Shown: positions 8,429-18,155, counted from the first letter of the stretch. The stretch is DNA of 64,000 nt from Mucilaginibacter sp. (GCF_025359345.1 NZ_JANYGQ010000020.1:124001-188000); one strand, 5' to 3'. Made by a program: numbers and translations. The notes: generated by a model from the sequence alone, not told the origin.

Positions 8429-8555
8429 AAAAAAGCGCCTTTCCTTAAAGGAAAGGTGCTTGGGGGAAGAACTGCCAGATGTAGCTGCGTCTCCTGGCCG
8501 ATTCAATCCCTCTGTTCGAAGTTTGCAACTTCTTGCGACTATACCAGTAGTCTCA
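8429..8555 (-). other. tRNA-Cys-like relic with terminator
   Basis: On the minus strand, a D-arm-like GACT-ACTGGTAT-AGTC, an anticodon-arm-like GAAG-TTGCAAA-CTTC (anticodon GCA, Cys) and a partial acceptor pairing (TCCTG with CAGGA) can be drawn. The T-arm is broken and there are extra bases after the D-arm. A strong terminator hairpin (AAGCACCTTTCCTT / AAGGAAAGGCGCTT plus T-run) ends it at 8429. It looks like a degenerate tRNA gene rather than a working one. Confidence 0.4.
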
Positions 8556-8572
8556 GGACTAGATTATCAACA

Positions 8573-8685
8573 GAAAACGCCCCTCATTTGCATAAGAGGC
8601 ATTCGGGTAAATGATGAGGCTCGAACCCACGGCCCTTGGTGTTGCAAACCGCGCATCAAACCATTGCGTCGGATAATTCTTCAGT
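8573..8685 (-). other. Second tRNA-like relic with terminator
   Basis: On the minus strand a good T-arm (GTGGG-TTCGAGC-CTCAT), a GCA-containing anticodon loop and a weak D-arm precede a hairpin terminator (GCCTCTTAT / ATGAGGGGC plus TTTT at 8573-8601). The acceptor stem does not pair, so it is probably non-functional. It is related to the relic at 5622-5690. From 8352 to 8918 there is no protein gene; these two relics and the sigma-factor promoter region fill the gap. Confidence 0.4.
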
Positions 8686-8918
8686 ACATAAAAACTTTTT
8701 GCAATAGATTCTTCAATGGAATGAGTGTTATAAAATGCGCCTGGCAACGCAAACCACTAAAAGAAAAATAGAAATTTTCGATATAGGTTTTGATGATATC
8801 AAGTACTCTATCCTCATCAAATGTTATACAGAATTTTATGTTTGTGTAAAATTTTTGTTATGTTTAATGCTGTATACTTTCTCATTTATTTTCAAAAGTA
8901 TATAACATTAAATAAATT

Positions 8919-9545
8919 ATGTCTGAAAGTATTGTAAGTTTTAATGAAGATAATACTGCAATATGGCTTGCCTTTAAGGCAGGCGACTGGGAGGCATACA
9001 AGAAATTATACAATGACTACTTTAAAATGCTAAATAATTATGGCTATAAATTTACAAAAGACGTAAATATTATTGAGGACGCTGTGCACGATCTGTTTAT
9101 TAAATTATGGACAAACAGGGCCACTTTAGGTACCCCGGTGTCGGTAAAAAATTACTTATACAAGTCGTTGCGAAATGCAATTTTTCGCAAAATGCAATCC
9201 CAATCGCGGTTTGTAGATTTGGCGGATGAGCCTGACTACAGCTTTTCGGTTGAACTCTCTTTTGATCACCAGATCATCGCTAATGAAGAGGAACGCGAAC
9301 TGCATCTTAAACTAAAAACGGTGATTAAAAACTTGCCTGCCAGGCAGCAGGAGATTATTTACCTCCGCTTTTATGAGGGTTTAGGATATGATGCAATTGC
9401 CGATATTATGGAGATAAACACCAATTCGGCATATAAACTTCTTTATAAGGCTTTTAATAACCTGCAGGCCGCACTAAAAACAACCAAACTGGTTATTTTT
9501 CTAAGTCTTTACTCCTGCCTGGGGGCAAATATTCATACAAAATAA
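8919..9545 (+). CDS. FecI-type ECF RNA polymerase sigma factor
   Basis: A 208-residue ECF sigma-70 factor. Region 2 is visible around YKKLYNDYFKMLNNYGYKFT and DAVHDLFIKLW, region 4 around LPARQQEIIYLRFYEGLGYDAIADIM with its helix-turn-helix. The last 25 residues are hydrophobic (LVIFLSLYSCLGANI), unusual but common in the Bacteroidota FecI group. It is followed by a FecR anti-sigma gene and a SusC/SusD pair, so it very likely directs transcription of that transport operon when the outer-membrane receptor signals ligand. Confidence 0.9.
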   Translation: MSESIVSFNEDNTAIWLAFKAGDWEAYKKLYNDYFKMLNNYGYKFTKDVNIIEDAVHDLFIKLWTNRATLGTPVSVKNYLYKSLRNAIFRKMQSQSRFVDLADEPDYSFSVELSFDHQIIANEEERELHLKLKTVIKNLPARQQEIIYLRFYEGLGYDAIADIMEINTNSAYKLLYKAFNNLQAALKTTKLVIFLSLYSCLGANIHTK

Positions 9546-9617
9546 TTTTTTTCGCTTTTGAAGGGATAATTTAAGCCCTTCCATGTATATAAGGTTAAAA
9601 TTAGAAACTTATATAGC

Positions 9618-10655
9618 ATGGATATTGCGAAATATAGTACTTACACCCTCCAGGACTTTTTAGATGACGACGATTTTATTCGTTTCGTAATTAATCCATC
9701 AAAAACCGATATGATTTTTTGGCACTCGGTTACAGTAATGTACCCCGCACAACAAGAGGCTGTTGACGAGGCCTCAAAAATTATACTTGCCTACCGCAAG
9801 CAGGATGTTTTTACAAACCAGGCCAATCAGCAAAAAGTTTGGGAAAACATCGAAGCTTCTATTAAGTCTCAGACGGTTGCAAAACAAAAAATATTCAGGC
9901 TAAATACATTTATGCGGGTGGCGGCTATGCTGTTGTTGATTTCGTCGGTGGCTATTATGCTATGGGTGCTTAAACATAACTCCAAAACGGAGTTTGCTAC
10001 CGCCTTTGGCGAAGTACGTACCATTACGCTGCCCGATAATTCAGTAGTTATCTTAAATGGGAATTCCAAATTAAGTTATGTGAATAACTGGGATAATAAG
10101 CCAAGAGAAGTTTGGATTAGCGGAGAAGGCTTTTTCAATGTTAAACACCTTAACAAAAACCCCCATTATATAAGGCCCACCGAAAGGTTCATTGTTCACT
10201 GTAATGATGTAAACATAGAAGTATTGGGCACTTCATTTAATGTACGCACCCGGCACGATAAAACTAACGTTGGCCTGATAAGCGGCAGGATACGCCTGGA
10301 ATATCTTGAAAAGGCATCAAGCCAGAATCAGCGCCTTATTATGAAATCGGGCGATTATATAGAATATGCACAGAAACACCTCGTTGCTCAAAAAACGCTG
10401 GCTATACCTGAAAAACTTACAGAATGGACCAACCATCAGCTATCGTTTAACAATGCAACACTGGCCCAAATCAGCGAGGTAATGACCGATGACTATGGCT
10501 ATCACATTGAAATTGCAGACCCCGCACTTGCCAATCTGAAAATTGAAGGGGAGATAAGTGTTTCAAATGTTGATGAGTTGCTCGAAACCATTTCAACCAC
10601 GTTATCCGTGAAAATTACACACTCGGATAAAAACATAACAATCACTGAAAACTAA
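9618..10655 (+). CDS. FecR-family anti-sigma factor
   Basis: A 345-residue inner-membrane protein. A cytoplasmic N-terminal part of about 90 residues is followed by one membrane segment (FMRVAAMLLLISSVAIMLWVL), then the periplasmic FecR domain with FGEVRTITLPDNSVVILNGNSKLSY and VLGTSFNVR, and a C-terminal DUF4974-like domain (LSFNNATLAQISEVMTDDYGYHI). It should hold the preceding sigma factor inactive until the receptor's N-terminal domain signals. It lies 72 bases after the sigma gene and 26 bases before the SusC gene. Confidence 0.9.
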   Translation: MDIAKYSTYTLQDFLDDDDFIRFVINPSKTDMIFWHSVTVMYPAQQEAVDEASKIILAYRKQDVFTNQANQQKVWENIEASIKSQTVAKQKIFRLNTFMRVAAMLLLISSVAIMLWVLKHNSKTEFATAFGEVRTITLPDNSVVILNGNSKLSYVNNWDNKPREVWISGEGFFNVKHLNKNPHYIRPTERFIVHCNDVNIEVLGTSFNVRTRHDKTNVGLISGRIRLEYLEKASSQNQRLIMKSGDYIEYAQKHLVAQKTLAIPEKLTEWTNHQLSFNNATLAQISEVMTDDYGYHIEIADPALANLKIEGEISVSNVDELLETISTTLSVKITHSDKNITITEN

Positions 10656-10681
10656 CTAACTAATCTCAAAACAAACTAATT

Positions 10682-13600
10682 ATGCAAAAACTTGACTTAT
10701 CAGCATCTTTTAAATGTTGCTGTTTCTTGTTGGCATTGCTCGGCCAGTCGGTTTACGGCTTTTCGCAGACAGCATTTGCAAGCAGCAACAGCTTTCATTC
10801 AAAAACCAGGACTCCCAGCGTGCAGCAAGCCAATGAAAACAAAGTGCTGCTGAAGGATGCGCTTGACAATCTTAAAAAGCAGTTCAATGTTCAAATTGCT
10901 TACCACGAAGGATTATTAGACAACAAATTTGTACCGGCCAGTTTGGTTACCAATGCCCGGCTGAACAATCTTGGCGAAAACCTGAGGCAATTATTATCGG
11001 TTTTCCAGCTCAACTACCGCAAAATCAATGACAACCAGATCTCTATTTTTTCTGTAAAAGAATCTGCTGATAACCGGGCCCCTATTATTATAGCAGTTAT
11101 TAATGGAAAGGTTGTAGATGCTGCTAATAATGAACCAATTATTGATGCTTCTGTGATTTTAAAATCTGATCCCAAAATAGGTACATCAACAGACGGGTCG
11201 GGTAGCTTCAAATTAACTATACCCGACAAATATGCAGATAAGCTAGTTACCCTCCAGGTAGGTTATATTGGTTATGAGCGGGCAGAAGTGACAGTTTCTG
11301 ACTTCTCAGTCCCTGTTCAAATAAAACTAAAAAGAAGTACCAGCACACTCAACGAGGTTGTGGTTACTGCGCTTGGTATAAGTAAGCAAAGAAAATCGCT
11401 TGGTTATTCAGTAACTGAGGTAAAAGGAAGCGAATTTACCCAGGCCCGCGAAAACAATGTAGCCAATGGCCTGTCAGGTAAAGTTGCAGGTGTGAATGCT
11501 GCAGGTTTGTCAACAGGTCCGGGTGGCTCGAGCCGCATAGTTATCAGGGGTAACGGAGGCCTTGCCGGCGACAATCAACCGCTATACGTGGTTAACGGTA
11601 TGCCAATTGACAACAGCGTACCCGGCGGCCCGCCAACTACAAATGGAACAACCAACAACGTTGACCGTGGCGACGGCATAGCTGCCATAAACCCGGATGA
11701 TATTGAATCGATAAGTGTGCTGAAAGGCGGCACCGCTGCTGCCCTGTATGGCTCGCGCGCTGCAAACGGCGTAATCCTTATCACCACCAAAAAAGGCCGC
11801 GCCCAAAAAGGTGTAGGCATTGAATTTAACTCAACCGCAACCTATGACAATGTAGCTGTTTTTCCTGATTACCAATATGAATATGGCCAGGGAGACGGTG
11901 GTGTTAAACCTACAACTTTAGCCGCTGCGCAGGGTACAGGCAGGCGGTCATGGGGTGCCAAAATAGACGGTTCAACAGACTATGTGGCTGTTGACGGTAA
12001 AACGCACCCTTATGTTGCTCAAAAAAATAATTTAAAAAATTATTATCAAACAGGCAACACTTATACCAATAGCCTGGCATTTGTAGGCGGCAGCGAGGGC
12101 ATTACTTACCGGTTTTCGTTAGCCGATTTGAACAGTAAAGGTATTTTACCAGGCACTACTTATGACCGGAAAACGTTTAATCTTGCGGTAAACGCCAAAT
12201 TAAACAGTAAAATATCTATCGAGGCGCTTGCCCAGTATAACATTGAAACCGGGCATAACCGCACCGGCGCCGGCGACGCGTTGGGCAATCCCAATTGGAC
12301 GCCCCTGGAAGTTGCTAACACAGTAGACATACGCTGGCTGAACCCCGGGTATGATGCCAGTGGCAAGGAAATAGTTTGGAACGATGCTTCCATCGCTTCA
12401 AACGGTTACTTTGTTATTAATAAATTTAAGGAGGATGATGTTAAAGACCGTTTTATAGGACAAGGCTCCGTTTTATATACCCCAATAAAAGACCTGGTTT
12501 TTAAAGCCACTTTAAGCCGCGATTTTTACAACTACACTTATTCAAACGTATTGCCAACAGGTACGCTGTATATACTAAACGGCCAGTACCAGGCTATTCA
12601 AGCAGACGTTTCCGAAACCAATGAGCTGGTTACCGCTACTTACAAAAGAAAAATTGCAAAAGATTTTAACGTTGGAATTTTAGGTGGGGTTAATGGCCGT
12701 CAGCACATTACCAGCCAGCAAACTACTAATGGATCCCAGTTTGTAATACCTTTCTTTTACAGCACAACTAACCTGGCTACAATATCGAATACCCCGTATT
12801 ATGCCAAAATAGTAACTAATTCGGTATTTGGATCGGCAGATTTTGATTACAAAAGCCTGTTCTTCTTATCATTCACCGGCCGCAAGGATTGGTTTTCAAC
12901 GCTTAGCCCGCAAAATAACAGCATTTTTTATCCGGGCATAGGTGGTAGCTTTATACTGTCTGACGCGGTTAAATTACCTGAATTTTTCACCCTGGCCAAG
13001 CTAAGGGCCTCATGGGCGCAGGTTGGCGGTGGTGCACCGGATCCGTATGTAATTAATCTTGCATACAAAAGTATCCCCAGCGCCGGGCAACCACTACAAA
13101 ACGTAGCCAGCAATGATATCACCAACAGCCATCTTAAGCCCTACACTTCTACAACCACGGAAGCCGGCATTGAATTACAGATGTTAAGGGACAGGTTAGG
13201 TTTAGATGTTACCGTATATAACCGCAAAACAACTAATGATATTGTAAACACCGCTATAACCCCAACATCGGGTTATAATAATGTGATACTGAATGTGGGC
13301 GAGGTTGACAATAAAGGTATTGAAGTGCAATTGAACGGTGTACCTGTTAAAACATCAAAATTTAGTTGGAATGTTAATTATAACATAGCCTATAATGATA
13401 ATAAAGTAGTGAGGCTTGCGCCCGGGCTATCTACAATACAGCTTGCCGCTACCGTAAATAACTACGGCCTGCTAAATAATACCGAAGGCCTGTCATTTGG
13501 TACAATATATACCACGGGAATGAAGAAAAATGCTAATGGGCAGGTGATATTCAACTCGACTACCGGGTTGCCTGTAGCTACAGGGTATGTCCCTGTCGGA

Positions 13601-14131
13601 AAAAGCGTTGCGCCGGTAACCATGGGTTTAACCAACGAATTCAGGTACAAGCGCTTTTCATTTAGCTTCCTTCTCGACGGGAAATTTGGCAATAAGGTGT
13701 TTTCAGAAATGGAAGTATATGCCACACGCCTGGGTTTAACAAAAATGACTCTGCCTGGTCGTGAAAACGGGCTTACGGTAACCGGAGTTGACCAAAACGG
13801 TGCTCCTTATTCGCGTACTGTACCCGTAAGTGGCTTGCGTACTTATTATGACAATTATAAAATCTATTCAGATTTGTTTTTACACGATGGCAGTTTTGTT
13901 AAGCTGCGCCAGGTTATACTATCATACAACCTGCCTGCGCTTGATTTAAAGGCGGTGCATATTCAGTCGGCGAGCATTTCATTGGTATCACGCAACTTGT
14001 GGACTATATACAAAAAGACGAAAAATTTTGACCCTGAAGAAAGCTTCACCAACAGCAATAACCAGGGCTTTGAATCAATTGGTTTGCCGCGCACCCGTTC
14101 ACTCGGCGTAAACCTTTCTGTTAAATTCTAA
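10682..14131 (+). CDS. SusC-type TonB-linked outer membrane transporter with STN domain
   Basis: A 1149-residue SusC/RagA-family receptor. Order: signal peptide; an STN (secretin/TonB short N-terminal) domain at about 55-120 (VLLKDALDNLKKQFNVQIAY), which talks to FecR; a carboxypeptidase-regulatory-like domain at about 138-215 (GKVVDAANNEPIIDASVIL); TonB box near 227 (LNEVVVTALGI); plug with QPLYVVNGMPIDN and AAALYGSRAANGVILITTKKG; then the beta barrel ending in NLSVKF. With SusD it should import an oligomeric nutrient across the outer membrane. No glycosidase or peptidase is linked, so the substrate cannot be inferred. Confidence 0.95.
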   Translation: MQKLDLSASFKCCCFLLALLGQSVYGFSQTAFASSNSFHSKTRTPSVQQANENKVLLKDALDNLKKQFNVQIAYHEGLLDNKFVPASLVTNARLNNLGENLRQLLSVFQLNYRKINDNQISIFSVKESADNRAPIIIAVINGKVVDAANNEPIIDASVILKSDPKIGTSTDGSGSFKLTIPDKYADKLVTLQVGYIGYERAEVTVSDFSVPVQIKLKRSTSTLNEVVVTALGISKQRKSLGYSVTEVKGSEFTQARENNVANGLSGKVAGVNAAGLSTGPGGSSRIVIRGNGGLAGDNQPLYVVNGMPIDNSVPGGPPTTNGTTNNVDRGDGIAAINPDDIESISVLKGGTAAALYGSRAANGVILITTKKGRAQKGVGIEFNSTATYDNVAVFPDYQYEYGQGDGGVKPTTLAAAQGTGRRSWGAKIDGSTDYVAVDGKTHPYVAQKNNLKNYYQTGNTYTNSLAFVGGSEGITYRFSLADLNSKGILPGTTYDRKTFNLAVNAKLNSKISIEALAQYNIETGHNRTGAGDALGNPNWTPLEVANTVDIRWLNPGYDASGKEIVWNDASIASNGYFVINKFKEDDVKDRFIGQGSVLYTPIKDLVFKATLSRDFYNYTYSNVLPTGTLYILNGQYQAIQADVSETNELVTATYKRKIAKDFNVGILGGVNGRQHITSQQTTNGSQFVIPFFYSTTNLATISNTPYYAKIVTNSVFGSADFDYKSLFFLSFTGRKDWFSTLSPQNNSIFYPGIGGSFILSDAVKLPEFFTLAKLRASWAQVGGGAPDPYVINLAYKSIPSAGQPLQNVASNDITNSHLKPYTSTTTEAGIELQMLRDRLGLDVTVYNRKTTNDIVNTAITPTSGYNNVILNVGEVDNKGIEVQLNGVPVKTSKFSWNVNYNIAYNDNKVVRLAPGLSTIQLAATVNNYGLLNNTEGLSFGTIYTTGMKKNANGQVIFNSTTGLPVATGYVPVGKSVAPVTMGLTNEFRYKRFSFSFLLDGKFGNKVFSEMEVYATRLGLTKMTLPGRENGLTVTGVDQNGAPYSRTVPVSGLRTYYDNYKIYSDLFLHDGSFVKLRQVILSYNLPALDLKAVHIQSASISLVSRNLWTIYKKTKNFDPEESFTNSNNQGFESIGLPRTRSLGVNLSVKF

Positions 14132-14149
14132 TATTTAAACTTGAGTACG

Positions 14150-15670
14150 ATGAAAAAATATACTTATTGTATGCTGATGATACTCGGCACTATTACAATA
14201 CAATCATGCACCAAAAACTTTGATAAGTTTAATACAGACCCCAACAGTTCGCCTAAACCCGTGCCGGGATATTTATTCACCAAGGCAGAATATGACGGTG
14301 TTTCGAACATGCTGAACCTTTTGCTTGGTACAATGCAATATACAACCAGCTTTAACGATGTAGCAGGTTTTGGCTCGAAATACGTGTTGGCTCAAAGCGC
14401 GCAGTCGTCAGCAGCATTTAGCAACTCGTATCAAAACCAGATAAATGAGTTGGTGGAGGTTATCAAGGCTGCCAGTACTGATGTATCGCAAAGTAACCTT
14501 GTTGCCGAGGCGCGCATCTGGCGGGTATATTGTTTTGCCAGGCTTACCGATCTGTACGGTGATATCCCTTACTCTCAGGCCGGCCAGGGCTATAACAGCG
14601 GAATATATAAACCAGTGTACGATGCCCAGAAGGATATCTACGCTAATATGCTTAAAGAGCTTGACCAGGCAGCAACCAGCCTTGATGCAACAAAAGCCAC
14701 ATTTGGCGATGCGGACTTAATTTATGGCGGTAACACCAACAAGTGGAAGAAATTTGCTTACTCGCTTATGTTGAGGTACGCGCTGCGTATGACAAAGGTT
14801 GATATTGCCGGTGCCCAGTCATGGGCGACAAAGGCTATAGCCGGCGGCGTTATTTTAAGCGATGCTGATATTGCCAAAGTACCTTATGTAGGTTCAGGCC
14901 AGGATATCAACAAAAACCCGCTTGCCAATAACCTTTGGAACAGTGATTATATTGCGCAGGATGGCATTACAAATACAGAAGGTGGTAAATACCAGGATGC
15001 ATTTATAAGCCATCTTAAAGCCAATAAAGATCCCCGACTGGGCGTAATATCCATTGTTTACAACAATAAGGTTGCTGATACCAGTTTTGCTATGCAAAAA
15101 GGAATGTCGGCCGGGTTGAATACAAAACCTGTCGATTTTGTAACTTATTCGGAGCCTAACCCCAAAACTATACTGTTGTTAAATTCTCCCCGCCTTGTAT
15201 TTACTGCTGCCGAAAGCTATTTCCTGCTGGCCGAGGCTGCTTCACGGGGGTGGTATAACGGCTCATCTGCTTCAGCTGCGTATGAAAACGGCATAGCTGC
15301 TTCTATGCGCCAATGGGCTATAATTGGCGGCGCCCCCGGAGTAATTACCGATAACCAGATCAATACTTATATAGCAAACCATAAATTCAATACGTCAGGC
15401 ACGCTCGACCAAAATATGGAACAGATATACACGGAGTTTTGGATTGGGGTATTCCCCGACGCAGAGGAAGTTTTCTCTACTTACCGCCGTACAGGCTACC
15501 CCGCTTTAGTGCCTAATAATTATGTAGGCAATGCTACAGGAGGCAAAATCTTCCGGCGGATGCTTTACCCTATAAGTGAACAAAATCTTAATGCAGCGTC
15601 CTATGCCGCAGCAATAAGCCGCCAGGGCCCCGATGATTTCCTGACGAGGATTTGGTGGGACAAACAATAA
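14150..15670 (+). CDS. SusD/RagB-family nutrient-binding lipoprotein
   Basis: A 506-residue lipoprotein of the SusD-like (SusD-like_2 type) superfamily. The lipobox ends at C20 (TITIQSC) when translation starts at ATG 14150; TTG 14141 is a less likely start. NFDKFNTDPN, WRVYCFARLTDLYGDIPYS and the late FLLAEAASRGW TPR-like segment are typical. It caps the SusC barrel at the cell surface and binds the substrate. It starts 18 bases after SusC and ends the operon, followed by a terminator. Confidence 0.92.
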   Translation: MKKYTYCMLMILGTITIQSCTKNFDKFNTDPNSSPKPVPGYLFTKAEYDGVSNMLNLLLGTMQYTTSFNDVAGFGSKYVLAQSAQSSAAFSNSYQNQINELVEVIKAASTDVSQSNLVAEARIWRVYCFARLTDLYGDIPYSQAGQGYNSGIYKPVYDAQKDIYANMLKELDQAATSLDATKATFGDADLIYGGNTNKWKKFAYSLMLRYALRMTKVDIAGAQSWATKAIAGGVILSDADIAKVPYVGSGQDINKNPLANNLWNSDYIAQDGITNTEGGKYQDAFISHLKANKDPRLGVISIVYNNKVADTSFAMQKGMSAGLNTKPVDFVTYSEPNPKTILLLNSPRLVFTAAESYFLLAEAASRGWYNGSSASAAYENGIAASMRQWAIIGGAPGVITDNQINTYIANHKFNTSGTLDQNMEQIYTEFWIGVFPDAEEVFSTYRRTGYPALVPNNYVGNATGGKIFRRMLYPISEQNLNAASYAAAISRQGPDDFLTRIWWDKQ

Positions 15671-15698
15671 ATTTAAACGAGTTAATTACCTTTGAACT

Positions 15699-15730
15699 TC
15701 AGGAGGGGGAAACCCTTCCTGATTTTTTTT
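15699..15730 (+). terminator. Rho-independent terminator after SusD gene
   Basis: TCAGGAGGG and CCTTCCTGA arms with a short GGAAAC loop are followed by eight T residues. It ends the sigma/FecR/SusC/SusD transcript. Confidence 0.85.
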
Positions 15731-15777
15731 GTCCGTTGTGTCGGTTCGTTTGCCCTTAAAATTTCGTACTCCAGTAG

Positions 15778-16776
15778 CTACAAGTTGTTCCCGTTTATCG
15801 AAATAACTATCTTTCCTTTTGCCGAACCATCTTCCATTGCTTTATAGGCCTCATCAATAGTTTCAAGAGAAAAGGTTCGTTCATCTACAGCCGGCCGCAT
15901 TTTTCCCGCCTCAATCAGTTTGGCGGCTTCAGTTAAAATTTCGCCATGGTGCCTGCGGCCATTGCCTGAAATTAGAGGGTAAAGCGTAAAAACTCCCGAA
16001 TAGCTTGCACTACGAAAAGAAAGCGGCGCCAAGCTGTGTGAACCCCAACCCAGTATACTAACAACATGCCCGGTATACCTTTTAACCGCTGTAAACGAAG
16101 CATCCAACACTGCACCGCCAATAGTGTCGAGGATTACGTCGAATCCTTCACCTTTTGTAAATTCAACTACATACCCCTCAACATCGTATTTAGTACGGTC
16201 AATAGGTATAGCGCCATAGTTACGAACGACTGCCACCTGTTCCGGGCTTACAGTAGTATATACAACGGCACCTTTTGACATCGCAATTTGTACGGCGATA
16301 TGCCCCACACCACCCGCGCCGCCGTGTACCAGCACGGTACTGCCCGGTTGTATATTAGCCCGGTCAACAAGCGCTTCCCAGGCTGTGATGGTAATTAACG
16401 GTAAAGCGGCGGCTTCCTTAAAACTTAAATTTACGGGTTTAATAGCCAGGAGATTAGCATCTACTGCCGCATATTCGGCAAGGGTGCCCTGTACACCGGC
16501 TATGCCACCTACCATCCCGTAAACTTCATCGCCTACGGCGAAGGCGGTTACATCCTCGCCAACTGCCACCACAACACCTGCCATATCAATGCCCAATATA
16601 GCGCCCGGTATTTTTGGCTTAGCGTGGGCGGCCTGGCCCGATTTGATTTTCAGATCGAGCGGGTTTACGCCGCTGGCCATTATCTTTACCAATACCTCGC
16701 CTTTTTGTGCGACAGGTTTTTCTATCTCTTTTAATTCAAAGGGTGTATTGAACCCGTTTAAAACTAATGCTTTCAT
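15778..16776 (-). CDS. Zinc-independent MDR oxidoreductase (quinone oxidoreductase-like)
   Basis: A 332-residue medium-chain dehydrogenase/reductase. The NADPH-binding motif is VLVHGGAGGVGHIAVQIA at about 148-165; the N-terminal GroES-like part has GVNPLDLKIKSG and GIDMAGVVVAVG. Structural and catalytic zinc ligands are missing, which places it with quinone oxidoreductase / zeta-crystallin enzymes that reduce quinones or enones. It is divergent from an AraC-type regulator, its likely controller. Confidence 0.88.
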   Translation of the reverse strand: MKALVLNGFNTPFELKEIEKPVAQKGEVLVKIMASGVNPLDLKIKSGQAAHAKPKIPGAILGIDMAGVVVAVGEDVTAFAVGDEVYGMVGGIAGVQGTLAEYAAVDANLLAIKPVNLSFKEAAALPLITITAWEALVDRANIQPGSTVLVHGGAGGVGHIAVQIAMSKGAVVYTTVSPEQVAVVRNYGAIPIDRTKYDVEGYVVEFTKGEGFDVILDTIGGAVLDASFTAVKRYTGHVVSILGWGSHSLAPLSFRSASYSGVFTLYPLISGNGRRHHGEILTEAAKLIEAGKMRPAVDERTFSLETIDEAYKAMEDGSAKGKIVISINGNNL

Positions 16777-16798
16777 TTTTCTAATCTTTATTTCATTA

Positions 16799-16806
16799 CA
16801 AAGGTA
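16799..16806 (-). promoter_or_regulatory. Bacteroidota -7 box for the MDR oxidoreductase
   Basis: TACCTTTG on the minus strand matches TAnnTTTG exactly, 22 bases before the start codon at 16776. Confidence 0.65.
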
Positions 16807-16852
16807 TATCAGCTACAGGATCAAATAGTTGTATAATTACACCATTTTGTTG

Positions 16853-16860
16853 TAAGTTTG
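16853..16860 (+). promoter_or_regulatory. Bacteroidota -7 box for the AraC regulator
   Basis: TAAGTTTG matches TAnnTTTG exactly and ends only five bases before ATG 16866, so the mRNA should have almost no leader. The 46 bases between this box and the opposite one (16807-16852) are the likely operator region for both genes. Confidence 0.65.
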
Positions 16861-16865
16861 CGACT

Positions 16866-17702
16866 ATGTTTAAAGATCAACTAAGAGAGCCATTTGAGCT
16901 TGTCTTGAAAGAATACCTGGATATTTGCCCGCGGGGCAGGCATGCACATACTTTTTTTGAGTTGATTTATATTGTAAGTGGTACCGGCACACAGGTTATT
17001 AACGACCTGGAAATGCCTTATCAGAAAGGTAACCTTTTTTTGGTAGCACCTAACGATAACCATTTGTTTAAGATAAGCACCACCACCCAGTTTTTCTTTA
17101 TCCGGTTCAATAATGTTTTTATCCAGGCATCAAAAAAAGATGAAGACCTGCTCCGGCAACTGGAATTAATCTTGCAGAATTCACGGAATGAACCGGAATG
17201 CATATTGAAAAGCGAAGCGGATAAACACTATGTGAACGTGTTAATGGAAATGATTATTGCTGAACACCTGGGTAGCGGCTTGTTTCATAAGGAACTGATA
17301 AGGCAACTGGTTAATACGCTGTTGGTCGTTATCGCACGTAACATTTCAAAGGATTTCCCCGAAAAGATCGCGGAAGCAAGCGAAGATAAAACGCTGGATA
17401 TTTTACAATACATCCAATCGAATATTTACTACCCCGAAAGATTACGCGCCGATGCTATTGGTACCTCACTGCATATTTCACCACATTATTTGGGCCGGTA
17501 TTTCAAAAAGCAAACCAACGAAACTTTACAGGAATATATCCTCAGCTACAAAATGAAACTGATTGAGAACAGGTTGCTTCACAGCAATATGCGCATGAAA
17601 GAGATAGCGGATGAATTTGGGTTTACCGATAAAAGCCACATGACCCGCGCCTTTAAAAAGTATAGGGGTATAAACCCCTCCGAGTTTAAAAAAGCAGGTT
17701 GA
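16866..17702 (+). CDS. AraC-family transcriptional regulator
   Basis: A 278-residue regulator with an N-terminal cupin-like sensing domain (RGRHAHTFFELIYIVSGTGTQ, then GNLFLVAPNDNHLFKI) and a C-terminal AraC DNA-binding domain with two helix-turn-helix units (RADAIGTSLHISPHYLGRYFKK and MKEIADEFGFTDKSHMTRAFKKY). It probably controls the divergent oxidoreductase gene and itself through the short shared promoter region. Confidence 0.92.
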   Translation: MFKDQLREPFELVLKEYLDICPRGRHAHTFFELIYIVSGTGTQVINDLEMPYQKGNLFLVAPNDNHLFKISTTTQFFFIRFNNVFIQASKKDEDLLRQLELILQNSRNEPECILKSEADKHYVNVLMEMIIAEHLGSGLFHKELIRQLVNTLLVVIARNISKDFPEKIAEASEDKTLDILQYIQSNIYYPERLRADAIGTSLHISPHYLGRYFKKQTNETLQEYILSYKMKLIENRLLHSNMRMKEIADEFGFTDKSHMTRAFKKYRGINPSEFKKAG

Positions 17703-17754
17703 AATTCCAATATGGAAAAAAGACCGATGTCAGCAATTTTTGCAATGTAAACTA

Positions 17755-18096
17755 TCAGGATGCCTGGGCAAATTCTTCTTTATAAACAGGCTCAACCTTA
17801 AGTTCCCTGCGGATGGCATCGTTCTCCCTGTCATCATATTTTTCCTTCAGCTTCTTAAAAATCTCGAAACTAAAAGCGTCATTCATTGGTAAATGGTATT
17901 TGGGAACAGCCGTATCGGGATGCAGATGCAAAGCTTCAGCCGATACTTTTAAATTCTCGTGATTGATATGGGTAAGGCCGGTTAACGGGTCCGTGTCATA
18001 AATAACGAAGGTGTCTATTAATCTTCCTTCATTATCGGTATAAATTACAGTGTCGTGTTCGTTGAATAGTCTCATTTTGGCGATGTGTATGTTCAT
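17755..18096 (-). CDS. Hypothetical protein
   Basis: A 113-residue, probably soluble protein. The first half is strand-rich (FNEHDTVIYTDNEGRLIDTFVIYDTDPLTG), the second half charged and helical (FEIFKKLKEKYDDREND). No family is recognised. Translation may start at M1 or at M8 (18075). A -7 box (TAAATTTG, minus strand, 18156-18163) lies upstream, which supports expression. It is divergent from the catalase gene. Confidence 0.65.
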   Translation of the reverse strand: MNIHIAKMRLFNEHDTVIYTDNEGRLIDTFVIYDTDPLTGLTHINHENLKVSAEALHLHPDTAVPKYHLPMNDAFSFEIFKKLKEKYDDRENDAIRRELKVEPVYKEEFAQAS

Positions 18097-18155
18097 TAAA
18101 CATATTCATTAAACCAATTGTTTTACCCCGTGGTTAATTTTTTTAGTTATTTATG

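Noticed and set aside
8573..8685. Functional tRNA-Cys gene
   Set aside because: The T-arm and a GCA loop can be drawn but acceptor stem and anticodon stem do not pair properly.
8400..8771. Open frame of 123 codons
   Set aside because: It runs through the tRNA-like relics and terminators and has no protein-like composition.
8919..15670. Polysaccharide utilisation locus
   Set aside because: Sigma, FecR, SusC and SusD are present but there is no linked glycoside hydrolase or lyase, so only a transport operon can be claimed.
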